Source of the DNA: Agromyces mediolanus
Lineage (GTDB): Bacteria > Actinomycetota > Actinomycetes > Actinomycetales > Microbacteriaceae
Length of the DNA: 35,594 nucleotides
Reading direction: 5' to 3'
Assembly (NCBI RefSeq): GCF_014648575.1
Contig: NZ_BMRJ01000006.1
Span: forward strand, 66,034-101,627
The position numbers and the translations under genes were made by a program. Below are positions 1 to 7,571 of this stretch, piece by piece (the first letter of the stretch is position 1; the number at the start of each line of letters is the position of its first letter). Under the pieces are notes generated by a model. That model made no database searches. It saw only the letters and a program-made list of their open reading frames with translations, and was not told where the DNA came from.

Positions 1-890
1 GTGTCGGCCTCGACGTCGGCGAGGGACTTCTCGAGCTCGGCGACCGGGACCTGCAGCGAGACGCCGGTGCCGCCGGACGCCTCGTCGAGGCCGGCCTGGA
101 CCTTCGCGTTCGTCTGGAAGATCTCGACGAGCTTGGCGTAGGTCGTGTTGTCCTTGTCCTCGGCGCGCGCGGCGAAGATGTTCACGTACGGCAGCGCGTT
201 GGGGTCGGCCGGGTCGTCCTGCGCGATCGCGTCGGCGAAGGTGAGGCCGGCGTCCTCGACGAAGTCGTTGTTGATGATCGCGGCGGCGACGTCGGGCAGC
301 GAGGTCGCGGTGATGGCGGCCTCGAGCGGCGTGACCTTGACCTTCGACTTCGCCTCGTCGATGTCGGCGATGGTCGAGAAGATCGAGCCGCCGTCCTTCA
401 GCTCGATGAGCCCGGCCGACTGCAGCACGAGGAGCGCGCGGGCGAGGTTCGAGGGGTCGTCGGGCACGGCGACGGTCTCGCCGGCGGGGATCGACTTCAC
501 GTCGTCGTACTTCGTGGAGTACAGGCCGAGCGGGTAGATCTGCGTCGAGCCGATCGGGGTGAGGTCGGCGTCGGCGTTCACGTTGTAGTCCGCGAGGTAG
601 ACGATGTGCTGGAACTGGTTGAGGTCGAGCTCGCCCTCGGTGAGCGCGGGGTTCGGCTGGTTGTAGTCGCCGAAGTCGACGAGCTCGACCGTGATGCCCT
701 CCTCGGCGGCGGCCTCGACGAACGGGGCCCACTGCGGGTCCGACTTGCCGACGACGCCGATCTTCACGGTCTCGCCGCCGTCGGTCTCGGAGCCGGCCGA
801 GCCGGTCGAGGCGCAGGCCGCGAGCGAGGCGACGAGGGGCACCGCGGCGAGCGCGGCGATGACGGAGGTGATGCGGGAACGTCGTGACAT
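1..890 (-). CDS. metQ: MetQ/NlpA-family substrate-binding lipoprotein, 3' end cut by window edge
   Basis: This is the substrate-binding lipoprotein of a methionine-type (MetNIQ) ABC importer, anchored on the outer face of the membrane. The 296 visible residues start with a basic n-region (MSRRSR), a hydrophobic stretch and a lipobox L-A-A-C with the lipidated Cys at residue 26. The mature part follows the NlpA pattern: VKIGVVG near the start, then a GDYNQPNPAL...ELDLNQFQH segment typical of ligand-binding MetQ proteins. The ATG at 888-890 has a purine-rich ribosome site (AGAGGA) about seven bases upstream. An in-frame ATG at 947 would add 19 hydrophilic residues and spoil the signal peptide. 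No stop occurs before base 1, but the length already matches the family, so only a few residues are missing. The metN and metI genes would be expected further left. Family assignment is firm; methionine as substrate is inferred from the family. Confidence 0.88.
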   Translation of the reverse strand, partial: MSRRSRITSVIAALAAVPLVASLAACASTGSAGSETDGGETVKIGVVGKSDPQWAPFVEAAAEEGITVELVDFGDYNQPNPALTEGELDLNQFQHIVYLADYNVNADADLTPIGSTQIYPLGLYSTKYDDVKSIPAGETVAVPDDPSNLARALLVLQSAGLIELKDGGSIFSTIADIDEAKSKVKVTPLEAAITATSLPDVAAAIINNDFVEDAGLTFADAIAQDDPADPNALPYVNIFAARAEDKDNTTYAKLVEIFQTNAKVQAGLDEASGGTGVSLQVPVAELEKSLADVEAD

Positions 891-949
891 GGTGGGTCCT
901 CTCTTGGTGGGCGCGCGTTCGAGGGCCGCCTGGCTGTGGGTCGGCATGG

Positions 950-1028
950 CTCCGCCACGGAGGATGTCGGTGGGGGCGTCGATGCCGCGAACGCGGGTGC
1001 CCTCCAACGGTAAGCGAAGGTTCTTCGC
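950..1028 (-). promoter_or_regulatory. Structured leader upstream of metQ (two small hairpins)
   Basis: The 246 bp between metQ and the serine hydrolase gene hold no gene. Read on the minus strand, they can form hairpins GCGAAG-N3-CTTCGC (1014-1028) and CTCCG-N3-CGGAG (950-962). I looked for the core of a SAM riboswitch (GGCAACC and flanks) and did not find it. Whether these hairpins regulate metQ is unknown. Confidence 0.25.
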
Positions 1029-1033
1029 GCTGT

Positions 1034-1047
1034 TGACCACCTGGTCA
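1034..1047. promoter_or_regulatory. Inverted repeat TGACCA-CC-TGGTCA upstream of metQ
   Basis: Perfect 6-bp arms separated by 2 bp, 144 bp upstream of the metQ start. The geometry suits a dimeric regulator. No regulator gene is adjacent, so the binding protein is unknown. Confidence 0.35.
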
Positions 1048-1073
1048 CATGGCGTCACAGCTTCTGCGAACGA

Positions 1074-1087
1074 CGTCATATATGACG
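1074..1087. promoter_or_regulatory. Perfect 14-bp palindrome CGTCATATATGACG upstream of metQ
   Basis: This AT-centred perfect palindrome stands out in a GC-rich background. It lies 27 bp from the first inverted repeat, between metQ and the serine hydrolase stop. It resembles operators of GntR-type dimers in shape only. It could control metQ transcription; the binding protein is unknown. Confidence 0.4.
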
Positions 1088-1136
1088 ACGGATGCTTCGG
1101 GATCGCCTCCCCGATCTGCGCGTCCGGCCCCGCCGA

Positions 1137-2252
1137 TCACCGCGTCCAGCGCTGCAGGCACCGCACCATGATCTGGAACGGCAGCACCTGCGCCTGCGTC
1201 TGGTCGACCGTGCCGGCGAGGACGACGCCGAGCTCCGGGCAGCTGAACAGCCACGTGCCGGTCGAGCCGGAGTGGCCGACGAGCGTGACGGGGCCGCGGC
1301 GGGGCAGGTTGAGCCGGCTCACGCCGAAGCTCATCGTGCCGAGGCCGTAGTGCAGGCTCGGGGCGTTCCGCAGCCGGTTGCGCCGTTCGGTCGTGAGCGC
1401 GCTCGTCGCGGGGTCCGCGAACAGCTCGCCGCGCACGAGCGCCCGCTCGAAGGCGAGGAGCTCGGCCGTCGTGCTGAACAGGTCGTGGCTCGACGCGTAC
1501 ACGCCGTCGAGGCGTACCGGGCGCCGCCGCACGTGCAGCGGGAGCGGCGCCGGCGTCGCCGGGTCGGCGGGCGCGCCGGCCGGGTGCCAGGTTCGGCGGA
1601 GCCCGAGCGGCTCGGCGATGCGTTCGGCGACGAGCTGCGCGAAGCTCCGCCCGGTCACGAGCTCGAGGATGCGGATGAGCAGCAGGAAGCCGGTGTCGGA
1701 GTACGAGGCGCGCTGCCTGGGCGCCGACAGGTCCTGCGGCGGGAAGTGCGGCCGCTGCTCGTCGCGCGCGATCGCGATGGCGTCGTCGAAGCCCCAGGCG
1801 AGGTCGTGGCCGGCGCGGAGCCGCCGGTAGAGACTCGGCCCGCCGCGGCGCCGCTCGTAGAAGTCGGGCAGGCCGGAGGTGTGGCTCGCGAGGTGGCGCA
1901 CCGTGATCTCCGGTGTACGGTCGACGCCCTTCCAGACGTGCAGCCCCGTCGTGACCTCGGCGGGCAGGTACGCGGTGATCGCCGTGTCGAGGTCGAGCTC
2001 GCCGCGCTCGTGGGCCTGCAGCACGAGGGTCGCGATGAAGCGCTTCGTGATCGAGGCGATGAAGAAGGGCGTCTCGGGGCTCGCGCCGGGCCCGGCGGCG
2101 CCCGACCAGCCCCGCCCGCGGTCGTCGGCGACGGCGAGGCTGACGTGATGCAGGCGGCGACGGGCGGCGAGCCGGTCGACGAGGGCGGTGAACTCGCGGT
2201 CGAGCTCGCTCGGGACGGATGCCGCGTCGGCGGCGGCGGGAGCGTGGGTCAT
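1137..2252 (-). CDS. Serine hydrolase of the class C beta-lactamase / penicillin-binding fold
   Basis: A 371-residue member of the beta-lactamase (Pfam Beta-lactamase) superfamily of serine esterases, DD-peptidases and class C enzymes. The catalytic S-x-x-K is S67-I-T-K70, the Y-x-N-like second motif is Y184-S-D186, and the third motif is H327-S-G329 followed by STG. The Asp in place of Asn in the second motif is unusual for true class C beta-lactamases and favours an esterase or peptidase. No convincing signal peptide is visible, so the protein may be cytoplasmic. The gene is divergent from a PadR regulator across 71 bp holding a double palindrome, so it is probably repressed by that regulator. 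The ATG at 2250-2252 is preceded by a purine-rich AGAGAGAGA about ten bases upstream. The substrate cannot be read from sequence. Confidence 0.85.
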   Translation of the reverse strand: MTHAPAAADAASVPSELDREFTALVDRLAARRRLHHVSLAVADDRGRGWSGAAGPGASPETPFFIASITKRFIATLVLQAHERGELDLDTAITAYLPAEVTTGLHVWKGVDRTPEITVRHLASHTSGLPDFYERRRGGPSLYRRLRAGHDLAWGFDDAIAIARDEQRPHFPPQDLSAPRQRASYSDTGFLLLIRILELVTGRSFAQLVAERIAEPLGLRRTWHPAGAPADPATPAPLPLHVRRRPVRLDGVYASSHDLFSTTAELLAFERALVRGELFADPATSALTTERRNRLRNAPSLHYGLGTMSFGVSRLNLPRRGPVTLVGHSGSTGTWLFSCPELGVVLAGTVDQTQAQVLPFQIMVRCLQRWTR

Positions 2253-2271
2253 CAGGGTCCAATCTCTCTCT

Positions 2272-2296
2272 TAGACCTGTCTAGTAGACATGTCTA
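2272..2296. promoter_or_regulatory. Double palindromic operator between serine hydrolase and PadR regulator
   Basis: Two 12-bp palindromes lie side by side with one base between: TAGACCTGTCTA (2272-2283, one imperfect position) and TAGACATGTCTA (2285-2296, perfect). The junction itself reads TGTCTA-G-TAGACA. The second site covers the expected -35 region of the PadR gene (-10 at 2312). The array also lies where the minus-strand promoter of the hydrolase would be. It is probably the PadR operator for autorepression and control of the hydrolase. Confidence 0.65.
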
Positions 2297-2311
2297 CGCG
2301 AGTCAACCGGG

Positions 2312-2317
2312 TAGGCT
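2312..2317 (+). promoter_or_regulatory. -10 hexamer TAGGCT, leaderless promoter of padR gene
   Basis: TAGGCT ends 6 bp before the GTG start at 2324, so transcription should begin at or next to the start codon. There is no Shine-Dalgarno sequence. Confidence 0.55.
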
Positions 2318-2323
2318 CGGCGC

Positions 2324-2857
2324 GTGGCACACGTGATCCTGGGGCTGCTCATGCTCGCCCCGCAGAGCCTCTACGACCTCGTGAAGAGCTTCGAGGCGGG
2401 CGTCGGGCTGGTCTACAGCGCGAGCTCGGGCAGCATCAAGCGGGCGCTCGACGGGCTGCTCGCGAGCGGGCTCATCGAGGTCGAGAGCGTGCAGCCCGGC
2501 GGCCGGGGCCGCAAGGTGTACCGCACGACCGACGCCGGCCGCGCGGCGTTCCGGAAGTGGATCGACGGGCCGATCGAGGGCCCCGACCTCGAGACGGCCG
2601 CGCTCTCCCGGCTGTTCTTCCTCGGCCTGCTCGACCCGCCCGAGCGGGCCGCAGTGCTCGAGCGCATCCGCGAGCGGGCGGCGGCGAACGTCGCCGAGCT
2701 CGAGGCCGTCGAGCGGCACCTCGCCGTCCTCGAGGTGCCGGAGGAGTTCCACGAGGTGCTCGCCTACCAGCGCGCCACGCTCGACTACGGCCTCTCCTCC
2801 GGGCGGCACGCGCTCGCCTGGTTCACCGAGCGCGCCGCACGCGAGGCATCCACCTGA
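2324..2857 (+). CDS. PadR-family transcriptional regulator
   Basis: A 177-residue PadR regulator. The N-terminal winged helix (about residues 3-85) shows the family pattern: ILGLLML, SLYDLVKSFE, YSASSGSIKRALDGLLASGLI, then a wing with GRGRKVYRTTDAGR. The remaining half, rich in Ala, Glu and Leu, matches the helical dimerisation region (Vir_act_alpha_C type). The start is GTG at 2324, six bases after a TAGGCT hexamer and without a ribosome site, so the mRNA is probably leaderless. It is divergent from the serine hydrolase and probably represses that gene and itself through the 2272-2296 palindromes. The effector is unknown. Confidence 0.88.
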   Translation: MAHVILGLLMLAPQSLYDLVKSFEAGVGLVYSASSGSIKRALDGLLASGLIEVESVQPGGRGRKVYRTTDAGRAAFRKWIDGPIEGPDLETAALSRLFFLGLLDPPERAAVLERIRERAAANVAELEAVERHLAVLEVPEEFHEVLAYQRATLDYGLSSGRHALAWFTERAAREAST

Positions 2858-2885
2858 ATCCCCACCCTGCGCGCCGCGCCGCCGG

Positions 2886-2912
2886 GCGCTGAGCGCTGAG
2901 CGCTGAGCGCTC
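2886..2912. repeat. Heptamer tandem repeat GCGCTGA between convergent genes
   Basis: Three perfect copies and one partial copy of GCGCTGA fill the gap between the padR end and the ABC-F stop codon, and the repeat runs into that stop. It ends in a small palindrome GAGCGCTC. No T-tract is present, so it is a weak terminator candidate at best. Confidence 0.6.
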
Positions 2913-4773
2913 AGCCGAGCTGCTCGGTGAGCTCGAACCAGCGCTCCTCGAGCTCGGCGACCTCCTGCTCGGCGGCGGTCACCTTCGCCATCTCGGCGTT
3001 CAGCCGCTCGTAGTCGCTCTGGTCGAGCTCGGCGAAGCCGTCGCGGGCGGCGGCGATCTGCTGCTGCAGCTTCTCGATCCGCCGCTCGACGGAGGCGAGT
3101 TCCTTCTCGGCGGTGCGCCGCTCGGCGCCCGAGAGCGCGAGAGCGGCGCTCGCCGCGGCCGGGCCGGGCGAGGCATCCGTGCCGCTCGCGGCGACCCTGG
3201 CGGCCCCGCTCGCCGCGCCGCTCCCCGCGCCACCTCCGCGCTGCTGCGCGGCCCGGAGCTCCAGGTACTGGTCGACGCCGCCCGGCAGGTGCCGCAGCTT
3301 CGCGTCGACGATGGCGAACTGCTGATCGGTGACCCGCTCGAGCAGGTAGCGGTCGTGGCTGACGACGAGGAGCGTGCCCGGCCACGAGTCGAGCAGGTCC
3401 TCGATCGCGGCGAGCATGTCGGTGTCGAGGTCGTTCGTCGGCTCGTCGAGGATCAGCACGTTCGGTTCGGTCAGCAGGATGAGCAGCAGCTGCAGCCGTC
3501 GCTTCTGCCCGCCCGAGAGGTCGCGCACGGGCGTCGCGAGCTGCTGGTTCGTGAAGCCGAGGCGCTCCAGGAGCTGTCCCGGCGTGAGCTCCACGGCCTT
3601 CGAGCCGCTGCCGATCGTGTAGCTCGTGCGCTGCGCGGCGACGACCGCGCTGACGCGCTCATCGGCCCACTCGGCGAGCTCGGCGAGCTCCTGGCTGAGG
3701 GTCGCGATGCGCACGGTCGTGCCGCGCTTCACCCGGCCGTGCGTGGGGCTGACGGCCCCGGTGACGAGGCCGAGGAGGGTCGACTTGCCGGCGCCGTTGA
3801 CGCCCAGGATGCCGGTGCGCTCCCCCGGCGCGATGCGCCACTCGACGTCGCGGAGCACGGTGCGGGTGCCGCCGCCGGGCGCGGGGTAGTCGACACCGGC
3901 GTCGAGGAGGTCGACGACGTCCTTGCCGAGGCGGGCGACGGCGAGCCGGCTGAGCTCGACCCGGTCGCGCACGGGCGGCACGTCCTCGATGAGCTGGTTG
4001 GCCGCGTCGATGCGGAACTTCGGCTTCGAGGTGCGCGCGGGGGCGCCGCGGCGCAGCCAGGCGAGCTCCTTGCGCATCAGGTTCTGCCGCTTCGCCTCGC
4101 TCGCGGCGGCCATCCGGTCGCGCTCGACCCGCTGCAGCACGTACGCGGCGTAGCCGCCCTCGAAGGGCTCGACGATGCCGTCGTGCACCTCCCAGGTGCC
4201 GGTGCAGACCTCGTCGAGGAACCACCGGTCGTGGGTGACGACGACGAGCGCGCCGTCGCTGCGGCTCCAGCGCTCCCGCAGGTGCCGGGCGAGCCAGGCG
4301 ATGCCCTCGACGTCGAGGTGGTTCGTCGGCTCGTCGAGGAAGAGCACGTCCCAGTCGCCGACGAGGAGGGCCGCGAGCCCGACGCGGCGGCGCTGGCCGC
4401 CGGAGAGGTCGCCGACCCGGCCGTCCCAGGGCACATCGCCGAGCAGGCCGGCGATCACGTCGCGCACCTTCGGGTCGCCCGCCCAGACGTGCTCGTCGAT
4501 GCCGCCGACGACGGCCTCGGCGACCGTCGCGTCCGGATCGACCGTGTCGGTCTGGTCGAGCATGCCGATGCGGACGCCGCGGCGCACCGTGACCCGCCCG
4601 GCGTCCGGTTCGAGCCGGCCGGCGAGGAGCTTCAGCAGGGTCGACTTGCCGTCGCCGTTGCGGCCGACGATGCCGATCCGGTCGCCCTCGTCGAGGCCGA
4701 GGGTGACCTCGTCGAAGACCGTGCGCGTCGGGAACTCGAGATGCAGGCGCTCGGCGCCGAGGAGGTGTGCCAT
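2911..4773 (-). CDS. ABC-F family ATPase (Uup-like)
   Basis: A 620-residue soluble protein with two fused ABC ATPase domains and no membrane segments, the ABC-F layout of ribosome-acting or Uup-type proteins. The first domain has Walker A GRNGDGKS at 37-44, signature LSGGQ at 123-127 and Walker B VLFLDEP at 143-149. The second has Walker A GVNGAGKS at 324-331, LSGGQ at 419-423 and VLILDEP at 439-445. The linker has the charged RRGAPARTSK typical of Uup. After an Ala/Gly-rich spacer (about 511-555) the C-terminus forms a charged coiled coil (about 560-620), like the Uup DNA-binding tail. The gene closes the minus-strand metG-tatD-rsmA-ispE block, 79 bp after ispE, and has its own TAGGCT hexamer 9 bp before the ATG. 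The precise role (translation or DNA maintenance) is not settled by sequence. Confidence 0.92.
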   Translation of the reverse strand: MAHLLGAERLHLEFPTRTVFDEVTLGLDEGDRIGIVGRNGDGKSTLLKLLAGRLEPDAGRVTVRRGVRIGMLDQTDTVDPDATVAEAVVGGIDEHVWAGDPKVRDVIAGLLGDVPWDGRVGDLSGGQRRRVGLAALLVGDWDVLFLDEPTNHLDVEGIAWLARHLRERWSRSDGALVVVTHDRWFLDEVCTGTWEVHDGIVEPFEGGYAAYVLQRVERDRMAAASEAKRQNLMRKELAWLRRGAPARTSKPKFRIDAANQLIEDVPPVRDRVELSRLAVARLGKDVVDLLDAGVDYPAPGGGTRTVLRDVEWRIAPGERTGILGVNGAGKSTLLGLVTGAVSPTHGRVKRGTTVRIATLSQELAELAEWADERVSAVVAAQRTSYTIGSGSKAVELTPGQLLERLGFTNQQLATPVRDLSGGQKRRLQLLLILLTEPNVLILDEPTNDLDTDMLAAIEDLLDSWPGTLLVVSHDRYLLERVTDQQFAIVDAKLRHLPGGVDQYLELRAAQQRGGGAGSGAASGAARVAASGTDASPGPAAASAALALSGAERRTAEKELASVERRIEKLQQQIAAARDGFAELDQSDYERLNAEMAKVTAAEQEVAELEERWFELTEQLG

Positions 4774-4782
4774 GTCCCGTCG

Positions 4783-4788
4783 AGCCTA
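4783..4788 (-). promoter_or_regulatory. -10 hexamer TAGGCT upstream of ABC-F gene
   Basis: TAGGCT on the minus strand lies 9 bp before the ATG at 4773. It predicts a leader of only two or three bases and no ribosome site. Confidence 0.45.
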
Positions 4789-4852
4789 GTTGCTCTCGCC
4801 GTGCGCGAGCCGTGCGCCGGTCGCGATCGGCCGGGCATGCTGCCGCTGCCGC

Positions 4853-5791
4853 TCAGCGCACGACGCGGGCGCCGTGCACCGGGCCGTGCACGTGCGCGGC
4901 GGTGTGCCCGGCCGACGACAGCGTGACGGCCAGCGAGATCGCCTCGTCGGCCCCCTCGGCGAGGAAGGCGAGCGTCGGGCCCGACCCCGAGACGAGCCCG
5001 GCGAGCGCACCGGCCGAGGCGCCCAGCCGGAGCACCTCGTCGAGCTCGGGGGCGAGCCCGATCGCCGCCGCGGCGAGGTCGTTGTGCAGCGCGCCGGCGA
5101 GGAGGCCGGGATCGCCCGCGCGGAGGGCCTGCAGCACCGCCGGGTCGACGGCGGGCGCGCCGGCCGGCGCGACGGAGTCGGGCGGCACCTGCCCCTCACC
5201 CCGCAGCCGGTCGAGCTCGCCGTACACCGCGGGGGTCGAGAGCCCGAACTCGGCGAAGACGAGCACCCAGTGGAAGGACCCGGTCGCGAGCACGGGGCTC
5301 AGCCGGTCGCCGCGACCGGTGCCGATCGCGGTGCCGCCGGCGAGCGAGAACGGCACGTCGGCGCCGAGCCGGGCGGCGAGGCCGTGCAGCTCGTCCTTCG
5401 TGAGCCCGGTGCCCCAGAGGGCGTCGCAGGCGACGAGGGCGGCCGCGGCATCCGCCGATCCGCCGCCCATGCCGCCCGCGATGGGAACGTGCTTGTCGAT
5501 CGCGAGGTGCACGCCCTCGGTGACGCCGGTCTCCTCCGCGAGGAGGCGGGCGGCACGGATCGCGAGGTTCGAGTCGTCGACGGGCAGCCCGGACACGTCG
5601 ACGCTGCCCGAGAAGGAGACCTCGAAGCCCGCGGCGGGCGTCGCGACGACGTCCTCGTAGAGCGAGACCGCCTGGTAGGCCGTGGCGACGTCGTGGTAGC
5701 CGTCGTCGCCCGGTTCGGCGACGCGCATGAAGAGGTTGATCTTGCCGGGCGCCCGCACGTGCACCGACGGCTGGGCTGCGGCGATCGTCAT
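4853..5791 (-). CDS. ispE: 4-(cytidine 5'-diphospho)-2-C-methyl-D-erythritol kinase
   Basis: IspE is the GHMP-family kinase that uses ATP to phosphorylate CDP-ME in the non-mevalonate (MEP) isoprenoid pathway. The 312 residues begin with V-R-A-P-G-K-I-N-L (catalytic Lys at 17). The glycine-rich ATP loop [14 protein letters not shown] is at 103-116, and the catalytic Asp is in GADVPF (D145). Length and motif order match the family. The start at 5791 lies 9 bp after the rsmA stop, giving the rsmA-ispE order usual in actinobacteria and implying co-transcription. A TAGCGT hexamer overlapping the rsmA stop could add an internal leaderless promoter. Confidence 0.95.
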   Translation of the reverse strand: MTIAAAQPSVHVRAPGKINLFMRVAEPGDDGYHDVATAYQAVSLYEDVVATPAAGFEVSFSGSVDVSGLPVDDSNLAIRAARLLAEETGVTEGVHLAIDKHVPIAGGMGGGSADAAAALVACDALWGTGLTKDELHGLAARLGADVPFSLAGGTAIGTGRGDRLSPVLATGSFHWVLVFAEFGLSTPAVYGELDRLRGEGQVPPDSVAPAGAPAVDPAVLQALRAGDPGLLAGALHNDLAAAAIGLAPELDEVLRLGASAGALAGLVSGSGPTLAFLAEGADEAISLAVTLSSAGHTAAHVHGPVHGARVVR

Positions 5792-5797
5792 GCGTCC

Positions 5798-5803
5798 ACG
5801 CTA
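5798..5803 (-). promoter_or_regulatory. Possible internal -10 (TAGCGT) for ispE
   Basis: TAGCGT on the minus strand includes the rsmA TAG stop and ends 6 bp before the ispE ATG, the spacing seen at the other leaderless starts here. ispE could equally be read from the upstream operon mRNA. Confidence 0.35.
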
Positions 5804-6685
5804 GCCGAGCTCGGCTCCGCCCGCGTCGTCACCCGCCGCCCCGCGCGCCCGCGCGATCGCGAGGAAGTCCGGCATGCCGAGCTGCTCGCCGCGCGCCTGC
5901 GGGTCGACCCCGGCGCGTTCGAGCACGGCGGATGCCTCGGCCGCGCTGCCGCCGAGCACGCCGGAGAGCGCCTGCCGCAGCATCTTGCGGCGCTGCTGGA
6001 ACCCGGCGTCGACGAGCTCGAAGGTCGCCCGGCGTTCGGCCTCGGTGCCCGGCTCGGCGTCGCGCTCGAAGCCGACCAGCACGGAGTCGACGTTCGGCAC
6101 CGGCCAGAACACCTGCCGCGACACCTGCCCGGCGATGCGCCAGTCGCCGTACCAGGCGGCCTTCACGCTCGGCGCGCCGTAGACCTTCGAGCCCGGGCCC
6201 GCGGCGAGACGGTGCCCGACCTCGGCCTGCACCATGACGATGCCGGCGCGGAGGGAGGGGAAGTGCTCGAGCAGGTGCAGCAGCACCGGCACCGAGACGT
6301 TGTACGGCAGGTTCGCGACGAGCCGCACGGGGTCGCCCGGCAGCTCGGTGACCCGCAGCGCGTCCTGGTGCACGACGCGGAGCGCGGCGCCGGGCTGCAG
6401 CAGCTCGGCGGTCTTCGGCAGCTGCTCGGCGAGCCGGCCGTCGATCTCGACGGCGATGACGTCCGCCCCGGCTTCGGTCAGTCCGAGGGTGAGCGAGCCG
6501 AGGCCGGGGCCGATCTCCAGCACGGTCTCGCCCGGCTGCACCCCGGCGAGCTGCACGATGCGCCGCACCGTGTTGCCGTCGTGCACGAAGTTCTGGCCGA
6601 GCTTCTTCGTCGGGGTCACGCCGAGGAGCTCGGCGAGGTCGCGGATCTCGGCGGGGCCGAGGAGCGCCTGGCGGGGTGCGGTCAT
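5801..6685 (-). CDS. rsmA: 16S rRNA (adenine1518-N6/adenine1519-N6) dimethyltransferase
   Basis: RsmA/KsgA transfers four methyl groups from SAM to two adjacent adenines in the 3' hairpin of 16S rRNA during late 30S assembly. The 294 residues show the family opening [10 protein letters not shown] (27-36), the SAM-binding motif [12 protein letters not shown] (55-66) and the catalytic NLPYN (125-129). [12 protein letters not shown] segment lies near the C-terminus. The ATG at 6683-6685 overlaps the tatD stop as ATGA, so translation is coupled to tatD. A longer reading frame extends upstream but overlaps tatD and lacks homology. Unlike the Mycobacterium order that I recall, no rpfB lies between tatD and rsmA. 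Confidence 0.96.
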   Translation of the reverse strand: MTAPRQALLGPAEIRDLAELLGVTPTKKLGQNFVHDGNTVRRIVQLAGVQPGETVLEIGPGLGSLTLGLTEAGADVIAVEIDGRLAEQLPKTAELLQPGAALRVVHQDALRVTELPGDPVRLVANLPYNVSVPVLLHLLEHFPSLRAGIVMVQAEVGHRLAAGPGSKVYGAPSVKAAWYGDWRIAGQVSRQVFWPVPNVDSVLVGFERDAEPGTEAERRATFELVDAGFQQRRKMLRQALSGVLGGSAAEASAVLERAGVDPQARGEQLGMPDFLAIARARGAAGDDAGGAELG

Positions 6686-7563
6686 GCGAGGCCCTCCTGC
6701 CACGAGCCGTAGACGCGCTCGGTGTTCTCCGCGAGCTGCGCGCAGAGCCCGTCGAGCGGCACCTCGAGCAGCTCGGCCATGAACCGCACCGTGAGCGGCA
6801 CGAGGTACGGGGCGTTCGGCCGGCCGCGCAGCGGCGCCGGAGTCAGGTACGGGGCATCCGTCTCGACGAGGAGCAGCTCCCGCGGCAGCACCCTCAGCGC
6901 CTCGCGCAGGTTCTCGGCGTTCTTGAACGTGACGTTGCCGGCGAAGGAGCAGTACCAGCCGGCGTCGGCCGCGGTGCGGGCGAGCTCCTCGCCGCCCGAG
7001 AAGCAGTGGAACACGGTGCGCTCCGGCGCCCCGACCCGGCGCAGCGTGGCGACCACGTCGTCGTGCGCGTCGCGGTCGTGGATCTGCAGCGCGATGCCGT
7101 GCCGCTTGGCGATGTCGAGGTGCGCCTCGAAGGCGCGGTGCTGGGCGTCGCGCCCCTCCTCGCCGGTGCGGAAGTAGTCGAGCCCGGTCTCGCCGATCGC
7201 GCGCACCCGGGGCTGGGCCGCGAGCTCGTCGATGACGGCGATGGCGGCGTCGAGTTCGCCCGCGGCGTCGAGCTCCGGCGCCTCGTTGGGGTGCAGCGCG
7301 ACGGCGGCGAGGAGGCGCGGCTCGCGCGCGGCGATCTCGGCCGACCAGCGACTCGTCGCGACATCCGTGCCGACCTGCACGGCGCCAGCGATGCCGACCG
7401 CCGCGGCGCGCTCGAGGTGCTCGGCCGGCGACAGCGGCAGCGCGCCGTCGGCGATCTCGAGGTGGGTGTGGTTGTCGTAGACGGGCACCGGCAGCGGCTC
7501 GGGCGCCGGCGGGTACTCGGCCGCGCGGCCGCCGTCCGACCTCCGCCGCAGGTGCTCGCTCAC
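6682..7563 (-). CDS. tatD: TatD-family metal-dependent hydrolase (DNase)
   Basis: TatD proteins are TIM-barrel metal-dependent hydrolases, several with 3'-5' exonuclease activity on DNA. All metal-site motifs are present in 293 residues: H32-T-H34, GETGLDY with E125, [10 protein letters not shown] with H162, FHCFSGG with H186, and ETDAPYL with D236. The start is GTG at 7561-7563, 8 bp after the metG stop; the end overlaps rsmA by 4 bp (ATGA). The metG-tatD-rsmA-ispE order is conserved across actinobacteria and implies one transcript. The N-terminal 28 residues before the barrel are Pro- and Arg-rich and variable. Confidence 0.93.
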   Translation of the reverse strand: MSEHLRRRSDGGRAAEYPPAPEPLPVPVYDNHTHLEIADGALPLSPAEHLERAAAVGIAGAVQVGTDVATSRWSAEIAAREPRLLAAVALHPNEAPELDAAGELDAAIAVIDELAAQPRVRAIGETGLDYFRTGEEGRDAQHRAFEAHLDIAKRHGIALQIHDRDAHDDVVATLRRVGAPERTVFHCFSGGEELARTAADAGWYCSFAGNVTFKNAENLREALRVLPRELLLVETDAPYLTPAPLRGRPNAPYLVPLTVRFMAELLEVPLDGLCAQLAENTERVYGSWQEGLA

Positions 7564-7571
7564 GCCCGCGC

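Noticed and set aside
891..1090. SAM riboswitch upstream of metQ
   Set aside because: The conserved GGCAACC core and pseudoknot partner of SAM-I and SAM-IV classes are not present; only simple hairpins are seen.
1137..2252. Clinical-type class C beta-lactamase
   Set aside because: The second motif is Y-S-D rather than Y-x-N, no signal peptide is seen, and the family is mostly esterases and peptidases.
1092..2336. Long plus-strand frames opposite the serine hydrolase
   Set aside because: They are Arg/Ala/Gly-rich shadows of a well-supported minus-strand gene, as expected in high-GC DNA. The same applies opposite most genes here.
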